DNA from: JANXQE01 sp035651635
Lineage (GTDB): Bacteria > Verrucomicrobiota > Verrucomicrobiia > Limisphaerales > UBA8199
Direction of reading: 5' to 3'
DNA: 39,114 nucleotides
NCBI GenBank assembly: GCA_035651635.1
Contig: DASRFK010000283.1
Span: 1-39,114 of the forward strand
The notes beneath the pieces were generated by a model. It saw only the letters and a list, made by a program, of their open reading frames with translations, made no database searches and had not been told where the DNA came from. The translations under genes and the position numbers were made by a program. Every line of letters starts with the position of its first letter. Position 1 is the stretch's first letter. Positions 1-9,363 of this stretch are shown here, in pieces.

Positions 1-1
1 A

Positions 2-337
2 GGACGACACAAGAGAAAAATGGCGGCGGCGGGAAAGGAAGCGGCAACAGCGGCGGCGGCGGCTGATGGCATGCGCCAGGTGCCTGGCAAAGTCCTGGCT
101 GTGGTCGACAAAGACACCATCATCATCTCGCTTGGCGGCAAAAATGGTTTTAAACCCGGCGACAAGCTCAATCTGTACGAAATCAACGAAGTCAAGGATG
201 ACAAAGGCGCGGTTGTTTTCACGGACGAGAAACTCGTGGGCGAAGTAACTGTGCAATCGGCTCAAGACGAGCGCAGCAAAGTCTCCTATTCCGGAGATAA
301 AGATGTGAAGCCGGGCTGGACGGTGAAAGCAAAGTAG
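2..337 (+). CDS. C-terminal part of a CsgG/FlgT-like envelope protein (partial)
   Basis: The frame is open to the left edge, so this is probably the 3' end of a longer gene; an ATG at 20 gives 105 residues but no export signal. After an Ala-rich stretch (encoded by GCG-type repeats, about 20-65) comes a compact beta-rich domain: GKVLAVVDKDTIIISLGG, then GFKPGDKLNLYE, a short charged insert, LVGEVTV, and a final VKPGWTV. This alternation of K-V-x-x-V, G-x-K-x-G-D-x-L and V-K-x-G is what I associate with the C-terminal domain of FlgT/CsgG-type periplasmic or outer-membrane proteins. The family call is from memory and the fragment is short. It converges on the DUF1501 gene with only about 60 bp between them. 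Confidence 0.5.
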   Translation, partial: GRHKRKMAAAGKEAATAAAAADGMRQVPGKVLAVVDKDTIIISLGGKNGFKPGDKLNLYEINEVKDDKGAVVFTDEKLVGEVTVQSAQDERSKVSYSGDKDVKPGWTVKAK

Positions 338-341
338 GCCG

Positions 342-393
342 AGTGCGGAGTGTAGAACGCCCTGTTTTTCACTCGCATTCCGCGGTCCGCACT
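342..393. terminator. Putative bidirectional terminator between convergent genes
   Basis: The inverted repeat AGTGCGGA (342-349) / TCCGCACT (386-393) flanks an inner GAGTG (348-352) / CACTC (370-374) pair and a T5 run (365-369). It fills most of the gap between the plus-strand gene ending at 337 and the minus-strand gene ending at 397, where a shared terminator would be expected. The stem is interrupted and the T-run lies in the loop, so the assignment is tentative. Confidence 0.4.
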
Positions 394-396
394 GCC

Positions 397-1848
397 TCAC
401 GCCAGGAGCCCGTTAACGATCTCCCCTTCGACATCGGTGAGGCGGAAGTCACGGCCTTGGAAGCGGTAAGTCAGCTTGGTATGGTCGAAACCGAGCAAGT
501 GCAGCAGGGTCGCATGCAGATCGTGCACATGCACTTTGTCTTTCACGACATGAAAACCGAGCTCATCCGTTTCGCCCCAGGTGATTCCCCGCTTAAGCCC
601 GCCGCCAGCCATCCACAGGGTAAAGGCTTGCGGATGATGATCGCGTCCGAGTTTGCGGCCGGCGTCCGGATTGCTCTCGACCATGGGGGTCCGCCCAAAC
701 TCGCCGCCCCACAGGACAATCGTGTCGTCCAATAGACCTCTTTGTTTCAAATCCTTTATCAGCGCGGCGCTGGCCTGGTCAGTCTTACCGGTTTGTTCTT
801 TAATGCCTTTGACCACTTCACTGTGATGGTCCCAACTTTCATGGAACAGTTGAACGAACCGCACACCGCGTTCGATCAATCGCCGGGCGAGCAGGCAATT
901 CATCGCAAACGAAGGTTTGCCGGGCTCGGCGCCATACATTTTCAGGGTCTCTGGCGATTCCTTGGAAACATCCATCAGTTCCGGGGCGCTGGTCTGCATG
1001 CGGGAAGCCATTTCAAAGGAATTGATCCGCGTCGCGATTTCCGGGTCACCCACAACTCCGAGATGCTTCTCATTCAATTCTTTGATTAAATCGAGGGTTT
1101 GCCGCTGCATCTTATCACTGATCCCCGCTGGATTCGAAAGATAGAGCACCGGGTCGCCGGTTTTGCGAAAGGGCACACCCTCGTAGAAGGTCGGCAAAAA
1201 GCCGCTGCCGAACAGCGCGGAGCCGCCGCTTAAGCCATTCGCCGAATTCATGACCACGAACCCCGGCAGGTTTTGGGCCTGGCTGCCCAACCCGTAAAGC
1301 ATCCAGGAACCGAAACAAGGCCGGCCAAACTGAGTCGAACCGGTCTGCATCAAAACCTGCGCCGGCGCATGGTTGAACGCGTCGGTAGTCATCGATTTGA
1401 CGATCGCAATGTCGTCGACGACTTCGCCCAGATGTGGCAAGGCTTCCGAAAGCTCGGCTCCGCACTGACCTTTGCGGGAGAACTTGAACTCTGAGGCATA
1501 CAGCGCCGCGTCAGGTTTGATGAAGGCGTATTTCTGGCCCATCACGACTTCCTGAGGGATGGGTTTGCCATTGTATTTGACCAAACCCGGTTTGTAGTCG
1601 AAGAGGTCCAGCTGGCTCGGAGCCCCGCCCATGAACAGGTAAATGAAGCGCTTGGCTTTGGCCGGGAGGGGGGGCTGTTTGGGTGCTAGAGGATTGAGCG
1701 GACGCGGCGCGGTTACCGCGCCAGCCTGTTCAGCCCCGAGCAGTGAAGCCAGCGCGATCGAGCCTAGCCCAACGCCGCATTGGCGGAAAAACCAGCGGCG
1801 GGTAATCAGTTTGGCGCACTCGGCCCGTAATTCCTGTTGAAAGTTCAT
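397..1848 (-). CDS. DUF1501 family protein, Tat-exported
   Basis: The 483-residue protein starts with a twin-arginine signal: TRRWFFRQCGVGLG around residues 16-29, then a hydrophobic stretch ending near AEQAGA. The rest matches the DUF1501 family (sulfatase/alkaline-phosphatase-like fold) abundant in Planctomycetes and Verrucomicrobiota: FIYLFMGGAPSQLDLFDYKP near the start, GSWMLYGLG in the middle, FVQLFHESWDHHS and VLWGGEFGRTPM later, and a C-terminal GRDHHP stretch. The His/Asp-rich motifs suggest metal binding; no reaction has been established for the family. The start codon overlaps the stop of the upstream cytochrome/DUF1549/DUF1553 gene (ATGA), the usual partner, so the two are almost certainly co-transcribed and act together outside the cytoplasmic membrane. 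Confidence 0.9.
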   Translation of the reverse strand: MNFQQELRAECAKLITRRWFFRQCGVGLGSIALASLLGAEQAGAVTAPRPLNPLAPKQPPLPAKAKRFIYLFMGGAPSQLDLFDYKPGLVKYNGKPIPQEVVMGQKYAFIKPDAALYASEFKFSRKGQCGAELSEALPHLGEVVDDIAIVKSMTTDAFNHAPAQVLMQTGSTQFGRPCFGSWMLYGLGSQAQNLPGFVVMNSANGLSGGSALFGSGFLPTFYEGVPFRKTGDPVLYLSNPAGISDKMQRQTLDLIKELNEKHLGVVGDPEIATRINSFEMASRMQTSAPELMDVSKESPETLKMYGAEPGKPSFAMNCLLARRLIERGVRFVQLFHESWDHHSEVVKGIKEQTGKTDQASAALIKDLKQRGLLDDTIVLWGGEFGRTPMVESNPDAGRKLGRDHHPQAFTLWMAGGGLKRGITWGETDELGFHVVKDKVHVHDLHATLLHLLGFDHTKLTYRFQGRDFRLTDVEGEIVNGLLA

Positions 1849-4800
1849 TCTTTGGTTATCGTTTCGTCCAGGTTGAGAAGAGTTCGGCTGACCATGGCCC
1901 AGGCCGCCGCTTTATGCAGGTTCACGTCGGGCGGCATGTTGGCCAGGTCGGCGCTTGAGACTTTCACGGCATCGGCCGTGTCGTTCTCGAAATGGTCGTA
2001 TTGTTCCTGCCAGAACTTCAGGAGTTTGTCCTGCTCGTCGCGCTCGGGCGGGCGGCCTGTGCAAAGCCGAAAAGCGTACCGCACGCGGTCGCGGTCATTG
2101 GCGCCCCCCTCTTTCATCACCCGTAGGGCCATCGCTTGGGCGGCTTGCACGAAAGTCTTTTCGTTCAGAGTGGTCAGCGCCTGCAATGGGGTGTTGGATC
2201 GCGCCCGGCGAGTGCACGCGGTTTCCCCGGTGGGCACGTCAAACGCCGTCAAGGTCGGGAAGGGCAGCGAACGCTTCCAATAAGTATATAGGCCCCGGCG
2301 ATACCGGTCCTCGCCCTTGGTCTCCGGCCAACTGAACCCTCCATAAGCCGTGTCGCCAACACTGGCGGGAATCGGCGGATACACGCTGGGACCGCCGATC
2401 TTGGGATTGAGCAATCCGCTGACGGATAGCGCGATGTCCTGGACCACTTCGCCATCGACGCGCACGCGAGGTGCACGCTCGAGCCAGCGATCGAATTGAT
2501 CCTTGGCGTAAACCTCAGGCGGCACGTGTGAAGACTGGCGATACGTTGCGGAATCCACAATCAATCGATGAATGTGCTTCAAGCTCCAGGGTTGCGCCGG
2601 GTCAGTCCCGGCAAAACCAAGGGAGGAATCCGCGATAGTTGGATGCATCAGTTCGCAAGCGAGCCAATCCAGCAACTTGGGATGCGAGGGCGCCTCCACG
2701 CGCGTCCCAAAATCCTCCGGCGTGGTAACCAGGCCCTGGCCGAAGTAGCTCTGCCAAATCCGATTCACAATCACGCGCGCGGTCGTGGGGCTGGCGGGGC
2801 TGGCAATCCACTCAGCGAGGCCAAGCCGATCGAGTGGAGCACTCGCCGGCAGAGAGTGCAGGAAATCCGGCACCCCGGGTTGCACTTCCTCAGCCGGGCG
2901 CAAGCGATCTCCGCGTTTAAACACGTGTGTGATTCGAGGGCGCGCGCGGCGCTGCAGTACCATGCTCGTGGCCGGGAACGGCCATTTCTCATAGGCATCC
3001 GCGATTTGTTGGTTCAACTCGGTGCAGCCGGGATCGGAGAGCCGGAAAATGCTGAACAACGCGTGTTTCTGTTCCGGTGTGCGCTGAGATGATGGAATCG
3101 ACAACCATTTGCGCTGAGCCGGTGAAAGCGGATCGGCAACTGCCGGCAACGGATCGGTGGTCGCGCTCAGGCGCAAAGAACCGAGGAGATGACAGTCGAG
3201 CTTGCTGTCGACGTCCAGGCCCTTGTTTTTATCGTCGCCGTTGAAGCTCTGATGCAAAGTGATCAGCAACCGGGTCTCGCCATTGAGGTTCAGCGGCTCG
3301 GCGCACTCAAAAATGGCGTAGTGATTTTCATTCCGATGGGCCGGAATAGTGGTGGGGGTCCAGCCGCCCTTTTCGCTGTTGCCATCGATGGCGTTGGTGG
3401 CGGCAAACCCGGGCGCTTCCATGTCGGCCAGCGCGCGCTGGAATTTTATTTTGTTGGTTGTGGTGGGGTTCTCCAAAGCGTAGGTCTCCGCGGTAAACTC
3501 TTTGACGAGGAAACTGCCCTTGCCAACTTCACCAGGTCCGCCGTACATCAGGTTGGCGTTGGTGAGGGCCTCGAGCCGCAGAGCGGTGATGTTCGTCAGT
3601 TTGGTGTCGAACCAAAGGCGCATGATTCCGCCCCCGGTAATATCGCCGCCGCCCAGCATAGATAAATCGTCGAGCTTCTCGAATTTGGTGCCGAAACTCT
3701 CCCAAACCGCCGGGTCCAAGGGGATCCAGTGCACCGGCGGCTGGTCCAAACTTTTTTCCCAGGCCGCCATGCGCTCGGTCAAATTGGTTTGGTCAGCCAT
3801 GGCCTTGTCCTCGAGGGCCCGGACGCGTTCCAGAATCTCGGCGCGGCGGCGAGTTTCCTCGGAGGTCGGCACTTCGACAAAGGCCTCGTCATCGTTATTT
3901 AAGAAAGCATAGAACCGGTAATAATCCTTTTGGGTAAAGGGATCGAATTTATGATCGTGGCACTGGCAGCAGTTGAGCGTCAGGCCAAGAAAAGCCTTTC
4001 CCACGGCATCAACACGATCGATCAGAGCTTCGACGCGGAATTGCTCGGGTTCGATGCCCCCTTCCTGGTTGAGCATGGAGTTTCGAAGGAACCCAGTGGC
4101 AATGCGCTGATCGAGAGTTGGATGGGGTAACAAATCACCGGCCAATTGTTCGATCGTGAATTGGTCGTAGGGCAGGTCACGGTTCAGCGCCTGAATGACC
4201 CAGTCGCGATACGGCCAAATCGAGCGGCCGCGATCTTTCTCGTATCCGTTGGTATCGGCGTAACGCGCCGCATCGAGCCAATGGCGCCCCCACAACTCGC
4301 CGTAATGCGGCGAAGCCAGCAGCCGATCCACCAATCGCTCATAAGCATGCGGCGCACGGTCCGCCAGGAACTCATCCACCTCTTGCGGGGTCGGCGGCAA
4401 TCCCGTCAGGTCCAGGCTCACCCGGCGGATCAGCGTGACGCGATCCGCTTCGGGGGACGGCCGCAGTTTTTCCAGGCTCAGTTTCGCCAGCACGAAGTTG
4501 TCGATGGGATCGCGCGCCGATTTGTTCTTTTCCACCGATGGCACCGGTGGCCGCACGGGCGCTTTGAACGCCCAGTGATTCTTTTTATCAGCCGCTTTGT
4601 GGGCGACCGAGGCGGTTTCGGGCCAGGCTGCGCCCTGGTCGATCCAGGCTCGGAGCAGACCGATCTGCTCGGCCGTGAGCGGGTCCCCGCGCGGCGGCAT
4701 AATCGTATCGGGCTCCAACCCACTGACCAGCTTGACGACCCGGCTGGCCGCGCTGTTGCGGGGAACGATGATCGGCCCATGCTCCCCGGTTTTGAATGCA

Positions 4801-5024
4801 CTGGACTTGACGTCCCAGCGCAGCTCGGCTTTTTGTTTGTCCGGTCCGTGGCAGGAATAGCAGCGGTCGGAAAGGATAGGCTGGATATCTTTTTCAAAGT
4901 CGACGGAGCGCGTGGCAGATGGGGGTAAACTGGTTGCCTTTGGCTCCGCGCCCACGGTCGACTCGGGCAGGGCAATCGCGCCGATCACACTGGCAATCAA
5001 GAGGAAGGAATACCTGGCTAGCAT
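1845..5024 (-). CDS. PSCyt1-DUF1549-DUF1553 (PSD1) cytochrome-domain protein
   Basis: This is a large secreted protein of the planctomycete-type cytochrome family. The frame is open up to 5231, but the ATG at 5024 gives a clean signal peptide (MLARYSFLLIASVIGAIAL) and 1059 residues, so I prefer it. From that start: a haem-binding CYSCH (residues 55-59) in a PSCyt1 domain; DUF1549 from about 173, including SLDLTGLPPTP and a second CxxCH in CCQCHDHKFDP (about 352); a middle region probably with a carbohydrate- or ligand-binding fold; and DUF1553/PSD1 towards the C-terminus (VNRIWQSYFGQGLV, then TRRARSNTPLQALTTLN). The family is thought to act in periplasmic electron transfer or polysaccharide breakdown, without a proven reaction. 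No good Shine-Dalgarno site precedes the ATG. It overlaps DUF1501 by 4 bp. Confidence 0.9.
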   Translation of the reverse strand: MLARYSFLLIASVIGAIALPESTVGAEPKATSLPPSATRSVDFEKDIQPILSDRCYSCHGPDKQKAELRWDVKSSAFKTGEHGPIIVPRNSAASRVVKLVSGLEPDTIMPPRGDPLTAEQIGLLRAWIDQGAAWPETASVAHKAADKKNHWAFKAPVRPPVPSVEKNKSARDPIDNFVLAKLSLEKLRPSPEADRVTLIRRVSLDLTGLPPTPQEVDEFLADRAPHAYERLVDRLLASPHYGELWGRHWLDAARYADTNGYEKDRGRSIWPYRDWVIQALNRDLPYDQFTIEQLAGDLLPHPTLDQRIATGFLRNSMLNQEGGIEPEQFRVEALIDRVDAVGKAFLGLTLNCCQCHDHKFDPFTQKDYYRFYAFLNNDDEAFVEVPTSEETRRRAEILERVRALEDKAMADQTNLTERMAAWEKSLDQPPVHWIPLDPAVWESFGTKFEKLDDLSMLGGGDITGGGIMRLWFDTKLTNITALRLEALTNANLMYGGPGEVGKGSFLVKEFTAETYALENPTTTNKIKFQRALADMEAPGFAATNAIDGNSEKGGWTPTTIPAHRNENHYAIFECAEPLNLNGETRLLITLHQSFNGDDKNKGLDVDSKLDCHLLGSLRLSATTDPLPAVADPLSPAQRKWLSIPSSQRTPEQKHALFSIFRLSDPGCTELNQQIADAYEKWPFPATSMVLQRRARPRITHVFKRGDRLRPAEEVQPGVPDFLHSLPASAPLDRLGLAEWIASPASPTTARVIVNRIWQSYFGQGLVTTPEDFGTRVEAPSHPKLLDWLACELMHPTIADSSLGFAGTDPAQPWSLKHIHRLIVDSATYRQSSHVPPEVYAKDQFDRWLERAPRVRVDGEVVQDIALSVSGLLNPKIGGPSVYPPIPASVGDTAYGGFSWPETKGEDRYRRGLYTYWKRSLPFPTLTAFDVPTGETACTRRARSNTPLQALTTLNEKTFVQAAQAMALRVMKEGGANDRDRVRYAFRLCTGRPPERDEQDKLLKFWQEQYDHFENDTADAVKVSSADLANMPPDVNLHKAAAWAMVSRTLLNLDETITKE

Positions 5025-5282
5025 GACGGGCGAAAAAGTTCGAAAAATCCACTCAACATAACCGCTGCAAAAGATCGCCCAATTTGTTCCGGGCGGGTGT
5101 CCAACGAAGCGTAGCCAATAGAAGGACGCTTCATAGGAAATATTATTCAGAGGAAAAACACAGGCAAGCCTGGAACGGCGCGGATTTTCCATGTCAGAGC
5201 ATGTTCCCCAGGGAAGGCGACCTTTGTCCACAATGGCGATGGGAACGGGGCGCGGAAATCGAACAGTAACGAGATTCCGCAG

Positions 5283-8030
5283 TTATCGTCGAGGCGCGAA
5301 ATCAACCACTTCTTGCGGCGAAAAATCAGCCACTTTTCGGGCTTTGAGGCGAGAGGGCATCAGCAATGAGTAGGGATCGGGATGCTCGTGATTCAGATCA
5401 CCCCATAAGCATAAGCTTCCGTCGCGGGCCAGGGCCAGGAAGGAAGTATTATTGTCGGCTCCGGCACAGACCCAGTCCATATATCGGCTCGGCTGGGTTG
5501 GAGAAATAGTCCAACCGGCGAAGGGGCCATAGGGAACGGTGAGGTCCCATTCCCACATGGAACCATCGCGTTTGATGCCGACGGCTTGGTTCCCCCAGCC
5601 GACCCAGTGGATTTCTTTCCAATCCGAATCGTTTCCCCAACGGAGGAGTTCCTGCGAGGGCAACCTGGCAGATTGAGAATCGAGCAGGCGGGAATAGCCT
5701 GAATTGGCGAAATCGCAGCCCAGCCAGAGGGTGCCGTCTGGGCAAACACAGGCGATGGTATGATCGGTCATGGTGACTGAGGCCGGAACGCTGCACGGCC
5801 CATTCAACCAAGGTTCAGGCATGGAATGTTTCGGAGAGGACCAAGACCAGCGCCAGATACTGCCGTCGCTCTTAAACGCGGCAGTGGAATCCCAGGAACC
5901 GCAAATCGCCAACCAATCCGAATCAATCCCGACCTGAGTGGGCTGGGAGGATCGACCCGGCGGTCGGCTCGTTCCCATCCATTTATTCCATTGGCCCCAC
6001 TGCCAAAGCGTGCCATCCGATTTCAACGCGCAAAAATGATAGGCTCCGGCGCAGAGGCTCACCCAATCCCGATCCGGTCCGACGCGCTCAGGCCGGAACT
6101 CGCCACCGTTCATAGATGACAAATCCCAAAGCGTTCCATCTTTCTTAATGCCGAACGTTTGATTCCAGGTAACGGCAACGTCTTTCCAACCGGAGCTGTC
6201 GACGAACCCGGCGTGGGACCGCCTGCCGATAAAAGAGGCGATCATTCCCAGAGGCGTCAGCATCGGCTGCGACAATCCGCCTGACAGTTGCTTGAGCCAA
6301 AGCCGGCCATCAGGAAGCACCACTGCCGTGCGTAGCCCAGAGGCACGGATCCTTGCGGCAGATAGCCGCTGGAGCGGGACGGTTTGCATCCAATTATTGT
6401 TGCCCGCAAGAAACCCCGGAAAGGTGGTGTGCGGCGGTTCTTCAGGCAGCCAGGCTTCCCAAACCCGGTGATAAACTGTCGTCGTGACGCAAGCCACGGC
6501 GAGGATCGCGATAAGCCAAGTCAGCACATTGCGCCGCAAAAGCTTGAAATCCAGGTGTAGCTGTTGGCTGTTTCGGTACGTGAGTGTTAACCAGGTCAGC
6601 GCCAGCGCCGGAATCCCGATGGAGAAGATCAATCTACCCCTCCACAGAATAAACTCTGAACCAGTGCTGGCGAAATTCGCGGCGAAAATGAGCAAGCAGC
6701 CTCCCAGGCAGGTGAGCAGGCCAATCCCAATGCCTTGGAGGCTATTGCGGGCCAGGGTTGAGCCGTAGAAAGCCAGCCCCGCAATGACTGCTGCGACGAA
6801 GACTTGGAAAACGAAGGCAGAGCGAGTTGCGCCCAGGAAGAATACCTCCCACGTGGGGTTTTGTCCCAACCCGATCCGACCGGCCAAATGTTCGATCACG
6901 AGCGGCAAAACACCGCCGCACACGATCCCCAGGGACATCGCGACAACCAGCCTGATTACGAATTGGAGGCGGCGTGAAACCGGCAGGCACAAAGCGCCGG
7001 CCAACGTCCCGTTCTTGCGTTCCTCCGCGAAAGCCGTGCTGCCGATCAGCAGCGGCACCGCCAGCCAGATAACCGGGAAGGCTTCCAAGGTCATGGCAAC
7101 CGACCGATGCGTCGCCAAGTATCCCGCGCTCCACTTCCGGATCGCGACCACCAGCAAGTGAAGTAAAAGAATGCCCGTGGCCAGCAGAAGATTGATGAAC
7201 TGGATCTCGAACTCTTTTGACCAAAGCGCCCGCAGCGGCTTGGCGTTCCGCTTTCCCAGGAGAGCTTTGCTGCCAGCCGTGGACGACCGGCTGGTCAGCG
7301 AAACAAACCCGCCCGTCCATTGAATGTCCTGCGCCTGAAGAAACAGCCGTTTCGCCCAGATAAAACCCGCAATGGAGTACGCCGCTAAAACAGCGATTAA
7401 CCCGCACTGCGCGCCCGGCTCCGGCAAATTTCCCAGAGCTTTACCCCCGAGCAATAACAGCCCCGCCGGGACTAAAAAGGAGAGCCAGAAAGCGGCGGTG
7501 ACCTGTCGCAACAAAAGTGTGGTCCAAAGTCCACCAGCAAACCCAGTCACGACCGCCAGAATTCCCACCATTATCGTATCGCGCAAGGCCGCGTGCCGGA
7601 TGCCGGCAACCAGGTTTATGAAGTAGTTGCTGCGTTCACTGGGCTGGTCGAATGCGTTCCGCCAGACGGTGTGCTTCATCGTCTCTAGAATGGAGTCGAC
7701 CCGCAGATGGCTCGACACGACTAAGCCGCCGAGGGCCGCCGTGAGCGCTATCGCCAACACAACCGTTTTAACCAGCCAAAGCTTGCGCCGGGCCACCGGC
7801 TGCGCGAGCAGGACCGAAAGGGTGCCCCAGTTCAACTCCTGCCCGAACGGGGTCAGGCTCAGCAGCAAAACGCCGAAAACGAACGGCGCAAAGACGAGCA
7901 TTCCCACATTGTCCGGCATGGCCCCATGCGGGCCGGGCCAGAGGATCCACACCGGCACAACCGCCAATGCCATGGCCATGCTCCAGGCCGGCAGGATCGA
8001 GCGAACCTCTTTTCGGATGAGCGCATTCAT
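5283..8030 (-). CDS. ABC-2 type permease fused to a C-terminal RCC1-like propeller
   Basis: The 915-residue protein has two parts. Residues 1-520 are hydrophobic with about 13 predicted membrane segments in two ABC-2-like modules: six in residues 14-230, seven in 275-520 (last about 502-520). Both modules contain the soluble element seen in exporters of this family (QELNWGTLSVLLAQPVARRK at about 64-83; AEERKNGTLAGALCLPVSRR at about 335-354). Residues 545-915 hold seven repeats of x-D-G-x-L/I-W-x-W/L, for example KKDGTLW (629), KSDGTLWQWG (670), KSDGSIWRW (720), CPDGTLWLG (763), KRDGSMWEW (820) and ARDGSLCLWG (868), about 50 residues apart, as in RCC1-type seven-bladed propellers. An odd number of helices after a cytoplasmic N-terminus puts the propeller outside. 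The ATG overlaps the ATPase stop (ATGA). The fusion itself is the oddity; no frameshift lies at the junction. Confidence 0.88.
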   Translation of the reverse strand: MNALIRKEVRSILPAWSMAMALAVVPVWILWPGPHGAMPDNVGMLVFAPFVFGVLLLSLTPFGQELNWGTLSVLLAQPVARRKLWLVKTVVLAIALTAALGGLVVSSHLRVDSILETMKHTVWRNAFDQPSERSNYFINLVAGIRHAALRDTIMVGILAVVTGFAGGLWTTLLLRQVTAAFWLSFLVPAGLLLLGGKALGNLPEPGAQCGLIAVLAAYSIAGFIWAKRLFLQAQDIQWTGGFVSLTSRSSTAGSKALLGKRNAKPLRALWSKEFEIQFINLLLATGILLLHLLVVAIRKWSAGYLATHRSVAMTLEAFPVIWLAVPLLIGSTAFAEERKNGTLAGALCLPVSRRLQFVIRLVVAMSLGIVCGGVLPLVIEHLAGRIGLGQNPTWEVFFLGATRSAFVFQVFVAAVIAGLAFYGSTLARNSLQGIGIGLLTCLGGCLLIFAANFASTGSEFILWRGRLIFSIGIPALALTWLTLTYRNSQQLHLDFKLLRRNVLTWLIAILAVACVTTTVYHRVWEAWLPEEPPHTTFPGFLAGNNNWMQTVPLQRLSAARIRASGLRTAVVLPDGRLWLKQLSGGLSQPMLTPLGMIASFIGRRSHAGFVDSSGWKDVAVTWNQTFGIKKDGTLWDLSSMNGGEFRPERVGPDRDWVSLCAGAYHFCALKSDGTLWQWGQWNKWMGTSRPPGRSSQPTQVGIDSDWLAICGSWDSTAAFKSDGSIWRWSWSSPKHSMPEPWLNGPCSVPASVTMTDHTIACVCPDGTLWLGCDFANSGYSRLLDSQSARLPSQELLRWGNDSDWKEIHWVGWGNQAVGIKRDGSMWEWDLTVPYGPFAGWTISPTQPSRYMDWVCAGADNNTSFLALARDGSLCLWGDLNHEHPDPYSLLMPSRLKARKVADFSPQEVVDFAPRR

Positions 8031-8947
8031 GTTGCTTTGCCCGTCAATGATTGGGACGCAACGAACAGCTCTTCCAAGGACAAGGATTCGCTTTGCAAGT
8101 CTTCGGGCGATTTCGCTCGCAGCCGTTCGAGAATCTGTTCGCTATTGCCGTCGGCCAGGATTTCCAAATCACGGCCGGATTGGCGCACGTTCAACGCGCC
8201 TTCCAAGTTCAGACCGAGCGGCTCGGCCGAAAAACTGGCACGGATTTTCCTGAAGCGGTCTTTCGCGCGATCGGTTTGCATGGTCAGCAACTCGCGTCCT
8301 TGCTCGATGATCGTGAACTCGTCGATTAGCCCTTCAAACTCGCCGATCAGATGCGTCGACACAAATACGGTGCGATGTTCCGGATCCCCCGAGTGATACG
8401 CGCCGATCACCGTTTGGATAAACTCCCGGCGAACGATTGGGTCCAGGCCGGAGGTGGGTTCGTCCAAAACCAGGAGATCCGGTTCCGGACATACCGCGGC
8501 GATCAAGGCGAGTTGAGTTTTTTGGCCCTTCGACAGATGGCTGGCTTTCTGGTTGCGGTTGAGCTGAAAGCGTTTCAAGAGGTCGGCCTCCAGTTCACGA
8601 TTCCAACGTGTTCGAAACGAAGCGAAGAACTCGAGGGTTTGGTTCACCGTCATCCACGGATAGAACGCCACCGCATCGGGGACGTAGGATAAGCGGGATT
8701 TGACAGCCACTTCGTCACGTTGCGGATCCAGGCCAAACACCCGCACCGAACCGGAGTTCGGCTGCAACAGATTCAAGAGGCACTTGATCGTGGTTGTCTT
8801 GCCGGCGCCGTTGCGTCCAAAGAATCCATAACAGCGACCGGGCTGAACGGTAAGTGTCAGGCCATTGACGGCGTCCAATTTTCCGTAGCGGCGCGTCAGG
8901 TTGTGAAGGGCAATCACAGGTGTATTAGTTTCCATAGGCTGTTTCAT
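8027..8947 (-). CDS. ABC transporter ATP-binding protein (exporter type)
   Basis: The 306-residue ATPase has a complete motif set: Walker A GRNGAGKTT (about 44-52), Q-loop region near VPDAVAFYPW, a slightly divergent signature LSKGQ (138-142), Walker B LLVLDEPTSGLDP (about 158-170) and switch His in VSTHL (about 199). The C-terminal 80 residues resemble the extension of CcmA/YtrB-like exporter ATPases. It sits between the GntR regulator and the permease with 4-bp ATGA overlaps on both sides, so the three are translated as a unit and this protein powers the permease. The overlap supports the start at 8947 rather than the Met four codons later. The substrate cannot be inferred. Confidence 0.95.
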   Translation of the reverse strand: MKQPMETNTPVIALHNLTRRYGKLDAVNGLTLTVQPGRCYGFFGRNGAGKTTTIKCLLNLLQPNSGSVRVFGLDPQRDEVAVKSRLSYVPDAVAFYPWMTVNQTLEFFASFRTRWNRELEADLLKRFQLNRNQKASHLSKGQKTQLALIAAVCPEPDLLVLDEPTSGLDPIVRREFIQTVIGAYHSGDPEHRTVFVSTHLIGEFEGLIDEFTIIEQGRELLTMQTDRAKDRFRKIRASFSAEPLGLNLEGALNVRQSGRDLEILADGNSEQILERLRAKSPEDLQSESLSLEELFVASQSLTGKAT

Positions 8948-9363
8948 TGGGCGGCTCCATTTGCGTCAGGCTTGGCAGCGGACTCTTGCTCGAAATAATC
9001 CAGGCGTTGCTCAACCAATTTCAAAAATTTTTGCCGATCGACCTGAAGGTGATGCGCCATGACGACGGCCTGGTCGATTTCCGTCTGCAGGAGTTGCTCG
9101 CGCACCGGTTCGGTGAACGGGGAATTGTTTTGCTTCAGGAAATAGCCCTTGCCGGGTATGGTCTCGACGATCCCCTGATTTTCCAATTCCGCGTAGGCTT
9201 TGGCGATGGTATTGCGGTTGATGCGCAACTCCTCGGCGAGCGGCCGCAAAGAGGGCAAGGGCTCGCCTGGGCGCAGACGACCTGCGGCCGCGGCATACCG
9301 GATCTGGTCGGCCAACTGAAGGTAGACCGGCTTACCGGCTTGGAAATCGACCTGAAGGATCAT
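8944..9363 (-). CDS. GntR family regulator, YtrA-like
   Basis: The 139-residue protein has an N-terminal winged helix: PVYLQLADQIRYAAAAGRLR, then PGEPLPSLRPLAEELRINRN (recognition helix) and a wing ending PGKGYFLK. A short helical tail of about 60 residues follows, without the large effector domain of FadR or HutC members; this fits the YtrA subfamily, whose members usually sit first in ABC-transporter operons and repress them. That is the arrangement here: it is the first gene, its stop overlaps the ATPase start, and an inverted repeat lies across the promoter just upstream. Autorepression is the likely mode; the effector is unknown. Confidence 0.93.
   Translation of the reverse strand: MILQVDFQAGKPVYLQLADQIRYAAAAGRLRPGEPLPSLRPLAEELRINRNTIAKAYAELENQGIVETIPGKGYFLKQNNSPFTEPVREQLLQTEIDQAVVMAHHLQVDRQKFLKLVEQRLDYFEQESAAKPDANGAAQ

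Noticed and set aside
4146..4928. 260-codon plus-strand frame opposite the DUF1549 gene
   Set aside because: It is the complement of conserved DUF1549/PSCyt1 coding sequence and has no domain or start signal of its own.
5025..5231. N-terminal extension of the cytochrome/DUF1549 protein
   Set aside because: The extra 69 codons precede a normal signal peptide and have no family resemblance; an internal signal peptide would be non-functional.
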